From the NCBI RefSeq assembly GCF_037201915.1, contig NZ_CP147505.1, forward strand, positions 868,001-932,000: a DNA stretch of 64,000 nucleotides, given 5' to 3'. Positions 53,211 through 60,770 of this stretch are shown here, in pieces; positions within the stretch are counted from its first letter, which is position 1, and every line of letters begins with the position of its first letter. The notes under the pieces were generated by a model, which saw nothing but the letters and a program-made list of their open reading frames with translations, was not told the DNA's origin and did no database searches. This DNA comes from Haloplanus sp. CK5-1. GTDB taxonomy: Archaea; Halobacteriota; Halobacteria; Halobacteriales; Haloferacaceae. Made by a program: the position numbers and the translations under genes.

Positions 53211-54200
53211 GTGAGTTTCAATTCCACGTGGCACAATCTACTCGATAACGTCGAAGAACTCCCGTCAGACGCAACTCTCGTCACCCCACTTTCGCGGAAG
53301 GTGTTTCGCGTCACCGACGTACAGGAACACCGAGTTCTGATTCAGTATCGGGACGACGATGAAACGATTCCACTTCAGAAAGAGCAATTCGAGACGCTAT
53401 ATCGTCGTATCCAAGACGCACATGGTGAGTTTGACCTTGACCGTCTTCCTATGGACGCCGAACCTTACGCGACTGTGCTATCCTTACATCCGCGTTTCGA
53501 GGTGGACGACCGTGAGGGGACGCTGACAGAGAGCGACCAGTCTACCGGCTCGCCGTTGGTGGAAGCCCAAGGAGATACTGACGACGCCGACGAAGAGCGT
53601 GAAGAGCCGGACGTGGACGTTTATGCCGACTCTCTTTTGCTTATCGACGCCCTCGAACGCCATGATGTGACCACGCTTGAAGACGTAGAGACGCCGGGGC
53701 TGGTTAACCTCTATACATTGCTATCGGATGTTCAGCGGAATGCAAACGACCTACGGAAGGACATTCGGAGTGTCTTGCTTGACCGGCTTCACCACCACCG
53801 GCCTATATCCGGCCAGTTCGGTTCTGTCCAACGGACGAGTCGTCGGAATCGGTCGCTGAAAGACGACGAGATAGTGTTGAACACGTTTGAGGCCGCCGGG
53901 ATTGAACGTGAACGGCTGACAACCGTCGATTCGGGGAAAGTGGATGAAGCGCTTGATGTGACCGAGATTTCCGAGACAGACGTGTACGACGTATCGAAGA
54001 GCGAGTACGTTCGGAAGGCCGACGTTGACGAAGAGGAGAAAGAGACGCGCCTTCAGGGACTCAAAGACCAACTCGCGGCCACCGAAGGCGAGGAAGGCGA
54101 CGAACTCCGCGAAGAGATTGAGGAACTGGAAGACAGAATCAACGAACTGACCGAGTTCCGTTCGGGTCGGTCGTTCCACGAATCCGCTACTGGCGGATAG
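53211..54200 (+). CDS. element protein of unknown function with C-terminal coiled coil
   Basis: The protein is 329 residues from a GTG, 45 bases after int. Residues about 1-100 are a compact mixed fold (SRKVFRVTDVQEHRVLIQY), then an acidic linker at about 115-145, a helical part, and a charged coiled coil at about 275-315 (EEEKETRLQGLKDQLA). No family was recognised. The layout (globular head, linker, coiled coil) could suit a DNA- or partner-binding protein. Confidence 0.7.
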   Translation: MSFNSTWHNLLDNVEELPSDATLVTPLSRKVFRVTDVQEHRVLIQYRDDDETIPLQKEQFETLYRRIQDAHGEFDLDRLPMDAEPYATVLSLHPRFEVDDREGTLTESDQSTGSPLVEAQGDTDDADEEREEPDVDVYADSLLLIDALERHDVTTLEDVETPGLVNLYTLLSDVQRNANDLRKDIRSVLLDRLHHHRPISGQFGSVQRTSRRNRSLKDDEIVLNTFEAAGIERERLTTVDSGKVDEALDVTEISETDVYDVSKSEYVRKADVDEEEKETRLQGLKDQLAATEGEEGDELREEIEELEDRINELTEFRSGRSFHESATGG

Positions 54201-54206
54201 GTATCC

Positions 54207-54785
54207 TCACCGGAGATGTTCGAGAATTTGCAAAATCCGAAAGCCGAGTTCCCCGTAGTCCTTCTCCGTTTCCCCCGCTTTCTCTCGTAGCGCTTCTATT
54301 CGCCCGGTGTATGCCTTGTTAATCACCAGTTCGAGTTCCGCCCCGGTTTCTCGTTCAAACTGGTCGGCCATATCGTACAGTCCGCTCAATAGATATTTCT
54401 CGTCTCGATTTCCCGGTACCACTGGACTCCATAACTCGAAAACGTAGGAGTCAGCGGAATCGAATAAGTCCAGAACATACTCTCTATCCGCGTTGAATTT
54501 CCGCCAAAGACGCTCAATTGTATACTGGTAGCCGTCGTTTCCATATTCAGCCCATCGGTCAGTATCGGTTGTTCCAGAGTAGAGCAATCCGTCGATGTGA
54601 GTTACAACTTCGCAAGTGTAGACGACTTGTTTTCCCTCGTCTGTGTTGTCCACACCGATTACGTCAATTTCTATTTGATTGCCTTCTTCGTTGGAACGCT
54701 GATTGTAGGTAACTAACTCGCACTCTTCTATCAGTCGAAGATACGAGCCGACGAGAAGTTCACCAGATTCCGGCTGTTCCGTCAT
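54207..54785 (-). CDS. element protein, possible nuclease-like fold
   Basis: The protein is 192 residues. The region GELLVGSYLRLIEECELV, then QIEIDVIGVD and, after 13 residues, TCEVVTHID, has the spacing of a PD-(D/E)xK nuclease core: a helix with Glu, an Asp strand, and a Glu strand. However, the expected Lys after the second acidic residue is Val. It may be an inactive or variant nuclease, or another alpha/beta fold. The rest is helical. It is convergent with the 329-residue protein gene. Confidence 0.6.
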   Translation of the reverse strand: MTEQPESGELLVGSYLRLIEECELVTYNQRSNEEGNQIEIDVIGVDNTDEGKQVVYTCEVVTHIDGLLYSGTTDTDRWAEYGNDGYQYTIERLWRKFNADREYVLDLFDSADSYVFELWSPVVPGNRDEKYLLSGLYDMADQFERETGAELELVINKAYTGRIEALREKAGETEKDYGELGFRILQILEHLR

Positions 54786-54933
54786 ACTCTCTTGGCGTAT
54801 GGCTCTCTGAAAAGAATTTCTTCGATGAACTTCGCTGGCCCTTCGTTTGTAGTCGTGAGCGCCGTGAGTAGGCTGTGAACGTGGTTGGTACTGGTACGAG
54901 TGGTTCTTAGCGTCGTATCTGATTCGCCCTTAC

Positions 54934-54977
54934 AGCCGTTCAGCGGCTCTGTGTGCTATGATAATTCTATAATTATC
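54934..54977. repeat. two adjacent inverted repeats between element genes
   Basis: AGCCG-TTCAG-CGGCT (54934-54948) is followed by GATAATT-CTAT-AATTATC (54960-54977), each with perfect arms. They lie downstream of the minus-strand DUF2892 gene and upstream of the minus-strand nuclease-like gene, so they could end one transcript or control the other. Confidence 0.6.
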
Positions 54978-55023
54978 CTAAATCGAACGCGCTAACAGGG
55001 GTCTAACTGGCTCTGGAAGGCGT

Positions 55024-55233
55024 CTACTCGTCGGTCGTGTCGATACCGAGTGCCTCGTTAGTCCCACAGAAGCACGTCGTCGCGTTGAACCCGAATCCGA
55101 GCGCTCCAACGAGAGCCAACAGTCCGGTCTTGCGTTTGCCCTTCTTCAGTGTACTAATCGCCACGATAGTCAGTACAACGGCGAGCAATGAGCGGACGAG
55201 TCGGTCGCGGCCACCGACGTTCTTTTCGGCCAT
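55024..55233 (-). CDS. DUF2892/YgaP-like inner membrane protein
   Basis: The protein is 69 residues from the ATG at 55233. It has the DUF2892 pattern: RDRLVRSLLAVVLTIVAIS, a second hydrophobic stretch (KTGLLALVGALGFGFNA), and the C-terminal TTCFCGTNEALGIDT, with the cysteine and the LGI(D/N)T ending. In bacteria the domain is found with rhodanese (YgaP). The role here is unknown. It is unusual as cargo of an element. Confidence 0.82.
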   Translation of the reverse strand: MAEKNVGGRDRLVRSLLAVVLTIVAISTLKKGKRKTGLLALVGALGFGFNATTCFCGTNEALGIDTTDE

Positions 55234-55339
55234 ATCCGGATTGTAGGACGTGTCGAACTTGTACCTTTTCTCGCTGAACAGATAGTTCGTCTGACAGAGT
55301 GAGAAAAGATTATTACTATTTGATGTTGTATTCTCTTCA

Positions 55340-55657
55340 ATGAGCAACTCACTACCACCCAACTTTTTCGAGAGTCTGACACAAAAGCAAGAGGCACTGC
55401 TAACTGTACTGGTTGATAGCAATACGGAGTATACCTCGGGAGAAAAGATACGCGAACAAACGAGAAATGAATACGAGTTTGATGTACCTGACCATCCCGG
55501 TGCCACTGCGGGCGTTGTAGCGGGATTTACTAATCGATATTCCAAGCAATTCAGCGTCAACTTGGTTCCGGCTCGGGGCGTTGAAGGGAAGAAAGGACAC
55601 TACGAGTTCAAACTCGGAGAGACATATACTGACGAAATCCGCGACCGACTCGGATAG
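55340..55657 (+). CDS. small winged-helix-like protein
   Basis: The protein is 105 residues. Residues about 10-60 (LTQKQEALLTVLVDSNTEYTS and GEKIREQTRNEY) look like a winged helix, with the recognition helix near EKIREQ, followed by a beta wing (GHYEFKLGETY) near the end. It is likely a DNA-binding protein of the element. A TTATTACTATTTG element lies about 28 bases before the ATG. Divergent transcription from the DUF2892 gene shares the 106-base gap. Confidence 0.6.
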   Translation: MSNSLPPNFFESLTQKQEALLTVLVDSNTEYTSGEKIREQTRNEYEFDVPDHPGATAGVVAGFTNRYSKQFSVNLVPARGVEGKKGHYEFKLGETYTDEIRDRLG

Positions 55658-55878
55658 GTTTGTACCGTCAAGAGTGTCGTGATAGCATGTGGCCCGTGAT
55701 TGCTGGCTGACTGTGATGGGGTATTCTCTCTGTGGCAATTCTAAGGCCGGTAAGCGGTTCCAAGAGCGGGGCCGTGGTATCGCCATGTTAACATACTATT
55801 CTCTCGGAGCCGTCTCGCGGTCGTGGGCGGTGGCGAGTCAGCATTTGTGAGTGTGGGATAGAACGAGTCTGTAGTCAC

Positions 55879-56421
55879 CTACGTCACGGTCAGCGTTTGC
55901 TCAATCACGACCGAGTTCGTCGGCGTGTGGACAACACGGACAGTAATACTCTCGCCACTATTGAGTTCACATTCGGAACTGGCTAATCGGAACGTGGCGG
56001 TTTCGCCTGCTGTCCACTCCCCGTCAGCCTCGCCAATTGGCCCACCTACTGAGTTATATGAGTTGTCGAAAATATCGTCGCCACGAACGTACTCGCTCGT
56101 CGGTACGGGGTCGCCGCCACTTGCTGGTAAGTTCACTAATCGACCGGATTTCCCACAGGCGTCCTGTGCATTGACGGCAATTTCGAGGTTGGAAGCGGAT
56201 AGCGTGTCACCTGCGATATGAGTTATATTCACTTTTCCACCATTGTTTCCGTCTTGTGTCACAAGTTCACCGCTTGACTGACCAACGATTGGGCCGGGTT
56301 GATTAACGTCGTCGGTAAACCCGAGTGCAAACACCGAGATTACAGAAGCGAGTATCACTACGATAGCGACCATTAGGATGTTCGCTATAACCGGTGAAAC
56401 GGCTCGTGACGACGAACTCAC
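55879..56421 (-). CDS. type IV pilin-like protein
   Basis: The protein is 180 residues from a GTG. The N-terminus SSSSRAVSPV followed by a hydrophobic helix (IANILMVAIVVILASVISVF) is the archaeal type IV pilin N-domain; a PibD-type peptidase would cut between RA and VSPV. The rest is a beta-rich head with two cysteines (KSGR and SECEL regions). Pilins of this kind form adhesive pili with the host machinery. Finding one on the element suggests a change in surface properties or an infection-related structure. Confidence 0.88.
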   Translation of the reverse strand: MSSSSRAVSPVIANILMVAIVVILASVISVFALGFTDDVNQPGPIVGQSSGELVTQDGNNGGKVNITHIAGDTLSASNLEIAVNAQDACGKSGRLVNLPASGGDPVPTSEYVRGDDIFDNSYNSVGGPIGEADGEWTAGETATFRLASSECELNSGESITVRVVHTPTNSVVIEQTLTVT

Positions 56422-56792
56422 TATATTTCCTTGTTCAATATCTTGATACTAATTCGTTCGGATTTACTGTGAACTTAACGCGGCGGAACTCGAACCCGAC
56501 GACGGAGAGTAATACCGGTCGGCTATTCGTTCTCTATTCAGCCATGAGCGGGTGTATTGACGGCTCTAACTTGACTTTCGGAGATAGCCGTACCGCCAGC
56601 AAGCCGAGAGAGCGACGTGAGCGCACTGTGAGCGTGGTCGCCACCCGAGCGAGTGTGTTGGGGCGTCAATTATGATGGGCGTTGTGCGGCGCTGTAGGAC
56701 TGTGTGAGGGCGTTCTAATTCCCTGTGGTAATCAATATTATCTTATAAATGCGCAAGAATAATAAGTTTATAGAACGTAGTATATAGTAGGT
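56422..56792. other. divergent gap before the SWIM operon
   Basis: No confident gene. A short plus-strand frame from the ATG at 56544 (43 codons, CIDGSNLTFGDSRTASKPRE) is arginine-rich and probably not real. The last 90 bases become AT-rich and contain AGTTTATAG at about 56765-56773, a likely TATA box for the SWIM operon with a start near 56793. Confidence 0.4.
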
Positions 56793-56871
56793 ACACTGCC
56801 TCTTCGGGGCGATTTCGGTAAAAGCCCGCCTGATGGAACAGGCAGGCAGTGGCCTTCGGAGATGAAAGCCA
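56793..56871 (+). ncRNA. structured 5' leader of the SWIM zinc-finger operon (possible cis-regulatory RNA)
   Basis: An outer stem CACTGCC (56794-56800) pairs with GGCAGTG (56845-56851). It encloses GGGC/GCCC (56807-56810, 56824-56827) with a 13-base loop and GCCTG/CAGGC (56828-56832, 56839-56843) with loop ATGGAA. This is a three-way-junction layout. A Shine-Dalgarno-like GGAGATGA (56858-56865) lies 6 bases before the ATG at 56872, and GGC/GCC bases around it (56852-56870) could hide it. Most genes here are leaderless, so a compact, highly paired leader is notable. No known riboswitch class was recognised. Confidence 0.5.
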
Positions 56872-57348
56872 ATGAAAACTATCGACGCCGAGAGACTTGA
56901 GAGTACCGACCTTGACCAGCGCGACGTTCGCGCCCTAACGGAGTATATGACGACGCTTCCGCTCGGGGGAGAGGTGTACTCCGTGACGACACAGAGCGGG
57001 TCAGAGTACCGTGTAGACGCCGTTGAAGACCGGTGTACCTGTCCTGACGCCGAGTACAACCTACCAACCGACGATGGTCGCAAGCGGTGTAAGCACGCCG
57101 CGAGGGTCGCCTTCGCCACGGGAGAGCGACCGATTCCGGCATGGGTCGACGCCGACGAGGTAGACGCCCAGCTGGGGGAACACGTCGAAGGTACGCCGAA
57201 GGTCGCCATGACCGACGGTGGCGTGACGTTGGCCTCGTTCGCTACCGAGGAAGATGACGAAGATGGGTGCTGGTGCGACGGGCATGATATGCCGTGTTTC
57301 GACTGTTACAACGCCGGTCGCCGTGACCTTCCGGGTGAAGACGAATGA
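56872..57348 (+). CDS. SWIM zinc-finger protein
   Basis: The protein is 158 residues. The SWIM finger CxCxnCxH is formed by Cys55, Cys57, Cys73 and His75 (CTCPDAEYNLP...CKHAA). A second cysteine cluster lies near the C-terminus (Cys133, 135, 142, 145). SWIM domains bind DNA or protein partners. The protein is acidic elsewhere. Its stop overlaps the start of the next gene in ATGA, and a structured leader with a strong ribosome site precedes it, which suggests translational control. Confidence 0.9.
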   Translation: MKTIDAERLESTDLDQRDVRALTEYMTTLPLGGEVYSVTTQSGSEYRVDAVEDRCTCPDAEYNLPTDDGRKRCKHAARVAFATGERPIPAWVDADEVDAQLGEHVEGTPKVAMTDGGVTLASFATEEDDEDGCWCDGHDMPCFDCYNAGRRDLPGEDE

Positions 57349-57482
57349 CGGACACTCCGAGGTGTCCCGGTTGCGATAGGGAACTCGAATACGGAGCGTT
57401 GTTGGACTGTGTGACCGGCCAGCGCGGATGGGCCTGTAACGAGTGTAACACGGCCTACTCGTCGCTTGAGGTGGGTCAATGA
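57345..57482 (+). CDS. 45-residue zinc-ribbon protein
   Basis: The protein is 45 residues. CPGC (7-10) and CNEC (31-34) flank a short loop (DRELEYGALLDCVTGQRGW), a zinc ribbon. The ATG overlaps the SWIM stop, and the TGA overlaps the next start. The function is unknown; it is the middle gene of a three-gene coupled set of zinc-binding proteins. Confidence 0.75.
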   Translation: MTDTPRCPGCDRELEYGALLDCVTGQRGWACNECNTAYSSLEVGQ

Positions 57483-57754
57483 GCCGGCTGTCTCCGGCGG
57501 CGGCTCTGAACGGCGTACAGTGTGGGAACGTGTGTTCCGGCTGTCATCGGGGAATTCGGACGGGTGATAAGGCTATCGCGTATGGAACTTACTACGACGG
57601 CGACGGCTGGATTGTCAGACGAGTGTGGTGTTCGGATTGCGGGAAGACGACTATCGGATTACCGACCGACGGTGCTGACGAGGTAGTGGTGGAAGCCGTA
57701 TATTGGCGGTCAGGGCTGGTCGGTGCCAAGACCGTGGACCGGAGTCGGCCCTGA
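57479..57754 (+). CDS. small cysteine-rich (zinc-binding) protein
   Basis: The protein is 91 residues. CGNVCSGCHRG (about 15-25) and CSDCGKTT (about 51-58) supply two cysteine pairs. The fold may be a treble-clef or ribbon, and the rest is alpha/beta. The start overlaps the 45-residue gene by 4 bases. The stop lies 46 bases before the TBP-like gene, whose own promoter lies between. Confidence 0.72.
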   Translation: MSRLSPAAALNGVQCGNVCSGCHRGIRTGDKAIAYGTYYDGDGWIVRRVWCSDCGKTTIGLPTDGADEVVVEAVYWRSGLVGAKTVDRSRP

Positions 57755-57769
57755 CACAGACCAACCGAG

Positions 57770-57779
57770 TTTATATTTG
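57770..57779 (+). promoter_or_regulatory. TATA box of the TBP-like gene
   Basis: TTTATATTTG is centred about 27 bases before the GTG at 57801. This supports a leaderless start there, giving a 182-residue TBP-length protein, rather than the longer in-frame ATG at 57723. Confidence 0.65.
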
Positions 57780-57800
57780 ACAGTCGTCTTTATCGAAATA

Positions 57801-58349
57801 GTGGTAGAGCCAACTGTCGCAAACGTTGTCGGGACAATCAATTTCCAGCGGGAGATTGCCTTGGACGCTCTTGCCGATACGTTCTCCCAGCGTGACGAGA
57901 TTACTGACGTGACCTACGAACCCGGCGAAAACCATTGGCTACAAACTCATTTTGCGCCCGACGATACCTATGTCCCATTTTATCGGAGTGGCAAATGTTC
58001 TATTGTTGGTGGTAACTCTGTCGAACATTTCTACGAAGTGGCCGAGCGGGTCAATAACGTTATGCGAGACATTCTTGAGTTAGAGTACGAACCACAGGTA
58101 GAAATCAGTAACATCGTTGCTACTTGGGATACTGGTTCCCCGATTTCATTAGAGGCCCTCACAATCGAACTTGGAATGACTCAAACCGAGTACGAACCAG
58201 AACAATTCCCCGCACTCATGTATCGGGGAGAAGATTACGTGATACTGGTATTTTCGAGCGGCAAAGTTCTCTGCACCGGCTTAAGTAACCTTGACGACGT
58301 AACTGATGCGATTGAGGATATGGTATCCCGGCTTCAAGCGGTCGTGTAA
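57801..58349 (+). CDS. divergent TATA-binding-protein homologue on the element
   Basis: The protein is 182 residues, the length of an archaeal TBP core, with the twofold repeat. Repeat 2 is well kept: ISNIVATWDTGSPISLEAL, YEPEQFPALMYR and VFSSGKVLCTG. Repeat 1 is degenerate: VANVVGTINFQREIALDAL, then NHWLQTHF in place of the FPGL segment, and PFYRSGKCSIVGG. The Phe residues that kink DNA are retained in repeat 2 and partly replaced (Trp) in repeat 1. It may replace or modify the host TBP at element promoters. Host genomes carry several TBPs, so it may also be an acquired copy. Confidence 0.85.
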   Translation: MVEPTVANVVGTINFQREIALDALADTFSQRDEITDVTYEPGENHWLQTHFAPDDTYVPFYRSGKCSIVGGNSVEHFYEVAERVNNVMRDILELEYEPQVEISNIVATWDTGSPISLEALTIELGMTQTEYEPEQFPALMYRGEDYVILVFSSGKVLCTGLSNLDDVTDAIEDMVSRLQAVV

Positions 58350-58436
58350 TCACAAGTCTTCTTCGCTAAAAATCAACTTCGCGCCGTTCTCTTCAAGTCA
58401 CTCGGCAATCACATTATCGTCGGAGATAGGTTTTCA
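58350..58436 (-). pseudogene. possible remnant of a gene tail
   Basis: On the minus strand, ending at 58350, the frame reads ISDDNVIAE, a TGA, then LEENGAKLIFSEEDL and a stop. Both sides of the inner stop look like haloarchaeal coding sequence, as if a Trp codon had become a stop. There is no start and no further upstream frame. It is too short to be sure. Confidence 0.25.
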
Positions 58437-58442
58437 GACTAC

Positions 58443-58456
58443 AGTATCATGATACT
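58443..58456. promoter_or_regulatory. perfect 14-bp palindrome, operator-like
   Basis: AGTATCATGATACT is a perfect palindrome without spacer. It lies 10 bases before CATTTTAACTC, the likely TATA box of the gene at 58498. This is where a repressor or activator of an element gene would bind. No second copy was seen in the window. Confidence 0.55.
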
Positions 58457-58497
58457 TGAGAAAACCATTTTAACTCAACACGCCCACTATTCCGATA

Positions 58498-58737
58498 ATG
58501 GCACGAACAGTGAATATTGAGGTAATTTGTGATTCAGATAGCGAAGGTGGGATTGAGACGTTCGGTGTTGCTTCCGAACACAGGCCTGACTTACCGGAGC
58601 CGTTTAATAACTCACTTCAGGAATGGGTTCGAGAGAATTTCGAGAATGAACTTGATAAAGGTCAAACAATTTCTGAAGCGGGCGAGATGGTGTATGAGCC
58701 TAATGGCGGAATCATAGAGTTTCGGACGAAAGATTAG
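58498..58737 (+). CDS. small acidic element protein of unknown function
   Basis: The protein is 79 residues without cysteine pairs or membrane helices. The sequence alternates short strands and helices (RTVNIEVICDSDSEGGIETF, LQEWVRENFENEL, IIEFRTKD). The ATG at 58498 is the first after a TATA-like TTTTAACTC about 27 bases upstream, so it is probably leaderless. An operator-like palindrome lies just before that promoter. The family is not recognised. Confidence 0.55.
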   Translation: MARTVNIEVICDSDSEGGIETFGVASEHRPDLPEPFNNSLQEWVRENFENELDKGQTISEAGEMVYEPNGGIIEFRTKD

Positions 58738-58772
58738 TCAAGTAGACGCGGTATTCCTCTGTATCCAACAAA

Positions 58773-59467
58773 TTAATTATCCCCGCCAGCATCAGGGAAC
58801 AGTTCGCGCACTATTCGGAGCCGCTGAAGTTTCTTGAGTTCGTTCCAAATCCTTGGTCGCTTTTCTTTGGGAATCCCGTACAGGTCTAACACCGCACGCT
58901 CAATTTCCCAATCCAAGTCCTCGTCTATCTGTTCATCGTCATCGGTGGCGCTCTTCACCAAGTCTACAAACTCGTCGTAGGCTTTCTTTTCATCAGGGTC
59001 GTCAAAGTCAACAGCGGGGATAGGGAGCGACATGATGAAACTCTGTGGGTGGCGAGGATAAGATTGCCATTCGACAATCCCCTTCGTCTTGGAATAGTAG
59101 TAGAGCATGGCCCGTGAGTTCAGGAAGCCGAGGAAATACTCAACGTCATACTGGTCAAATGGTTCGTCCTTCTCTTCCGCCGGTCGAAAGGACATTACAG
59201 ATTTCAAACATCTGTCGTCAGTATAGTCAACTGTTGCATAGAATCCTACCCCGGCCTCACGAATGAGCAACTTGGGGGGTTCAAACCGCCATGCGTCCTT
59301 CAGTCCTATCCCTTCCACATCGGCGTCAATGTAGGCATTATCGGTAGTTCGGTACCGGTTGACGTGTTCTCCAAAGTAAATCGGCGTATCACTCTCTTTT
59401 GTAGGCTCTTCTTTCACGATTCGACGAGTAGCAATAGCGTCCTCAAATTCAAACTCTTCTCCACAGT
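58773..59467 (-). pseudogene. C-terminal fragment of the split type IIG restriction-modification gene
   Basis: The fragment encodes a target-recognition domain of the TaqI-like C-terminal type: EHVNRYRT, KLLIREAGVGFYATVDYTD and EYFLGFLNSRAMLYYY, then a helical end (WNELKKLQRLR). It lies on the far side of the insertion sequence and has no proper start of its own. Together with the fragment at 60980-63322, minus one copy of the 5-base duplication, it makes one frame of 1,010 residues. The join reads CDHC then GEEFEFEDAIATRR, completing a zinc-ribbon-like motif. Confidence 0.85.
59463..59467. repeat. left target-site duplication ACAGT
   Basis: ACAGT stands directly before the left inverted repeat of the insertion sequence and again directly after its right one (60980-60984). 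A 5-bp duplication is what ISH3-type elements make. Confidence 0.8.
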
Positions 59468-59576
59468 CGCTAGTTGTCCACTCTGGCTCAAGAGACCAGT
59501 TTCTGACACGTAGTGATTAGAATGACGCGACTGAATCAGTCGCCTGATTCAGCCGCTGCCCGGATTCCTGTGTGTG

Positions 59577-60767
59577 ATGGAGTTCCCAAGACTCAAACGC
59601 ATCCTCACAGATCCGGACGAGTACATTTCGAGCAGCCAGTTGAAGTCTCTTAGCATGGAGTTGCTTGAGCTGATACCGATGGAAGGAATCGAGGGCTCCG
59701 GCCTCGATTCCGAGGAAATCATGGAAGTCGTCTTACGAGCTGCTGTTGACACAACCTCCGTCAACGGTGTCACGACGAACACTGAGGACACGCCAAACCG
59801 CGAGCCAGTGATGGACTGGTTGCACACCTTGGAGAAAGAGCCGATGCTTGATGCTGTCAACGATATCCTCGCACTGGTGGCGATGACGGTTCTCGACCGC
59901 GGCGGGTCGAGAACCATCTGTCTGGACTTCATGGACAATCCGTTCCACGGTCATCCAGACGACGAGGACGAGTTCAGGAGAATGGAAGCACGAGATGGAA
60001 CCACGAAGTGTCACCGGTACTGTACTGCGTTCGTCATCGCGCAGGGAAAGCCACTCACACTGGCGGTTGAACCAGTTGACGGCGAGGACAGCAAGGCCGA
60101 CGCGGTCGAGCGCGTGCTCGCCCGCGTCGAAACATACCCATTCGAGACCGACCAGATCCTCATGGACAGGGACGCCTTTGTCGGGGAGTTAATCGGTATT
60201 CTTCGGGAGACAGCACCGCCAGTCTTTCCGGTCATAACCCGGAAAGACTCGCTCCGGAAGAAACTCTCCAAGGCCGCGTCACACATGACCGAAGAGACGA
60301 TTTGCGAAGGGAAAGAGCACGAACAGACGTATCCACTGGCGGTGAACGTTACCTATCAGAACGGTGACCGCGGAAAGTCTGGTGTGAAAGCGACAGGATA
60401 CGCGGCGTACGGTCTGGAAGACCGCACGCCCGCGCAAGTCGCTACGACCTACAACAAGCGTTCACGGATAGAGAAGAGCTACGAGAAGTTCCGAGAAGCG
60501 CGTGCCCTGACAACAACGCCATCGACGACAATCCGGCTGTTCTACGTGGGCGTGGGGTTTCTGTTAGAGCAGTTGTGGCTCGTGTTACAGTGGGCCGTGC
60601 TCGCCCGACCACGGCGGGGCGGGCGAGCACTTCCGAAAACATTCGCGTTTGGTGACGCGTTTTTGCACGGGATCGAACGGGTGTTAGACGACGAACTCGG
60701 CTGGAAAGAGAAGTACCGGACTAACGGAGAAGGACTGCCAGCAGGATACGAACACGGACTCGGTTGA
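59577..60767 (+). CDS. ISH3-family transposase
   Basis: The protein is 396 residues from the ATG at 59577 (a GTG one codon earlier is also in frame). The N-terminal part (LKRILTDPDEYISSSQLKS, then EGSGLDSEEIMEVVLRAA) and the catalytic strands are typical: the first Asp in CLDFMDNPFHG, the second in ILMDRDAFVGEL, and a late Glu in KRSRIEKSYEKFRE, consistent with a DDE enzyme. It has the full length and no frameshift. It lies inside the inverted repeats. Confidence 0.92.
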   Translation: MEFPRLKRILTDPDEYISSSQLKSLSMELLELIPMEGIEGSGLDSEEIMEVVLRAAVDTTSVNGVTTNTEDTPNREPVMDWLHTLEKEPMLDAVNDILALVAMTVLDRGGSRTICLDFMDNPFHGHPDDEDEFRRMEARDGTTKCHRYCTAFVIAQGKPLTLAVEPVDGEDSKADAVERVLARVETYPFETDQILMDRDAFVGELIGILRETAPPVFPVITRKDSLRKKLSKAASHMTEETICEGKEHEQTYPLAVNVTYQNGDRGKSGVKATGYAAYGLEDRTPAQVATTYNKRSRIEKSYEKFREARALTTTPSTTIRLFYVGVGFLLEQLWLVLQWAVLARPRRGGRALPKTFAFGDAFLHGIERVLDDELGWKEKYRTNGEGLPAGYEHGLG

Positions 60768-60770
60768 GCC

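Noticed and set aside
59045-59266. Plus-strand frame inside the type IIG C-terminal fragment
   Set aside because: Antisense to a fragment whose translation matches a target-recognition domain. No motif of its own.
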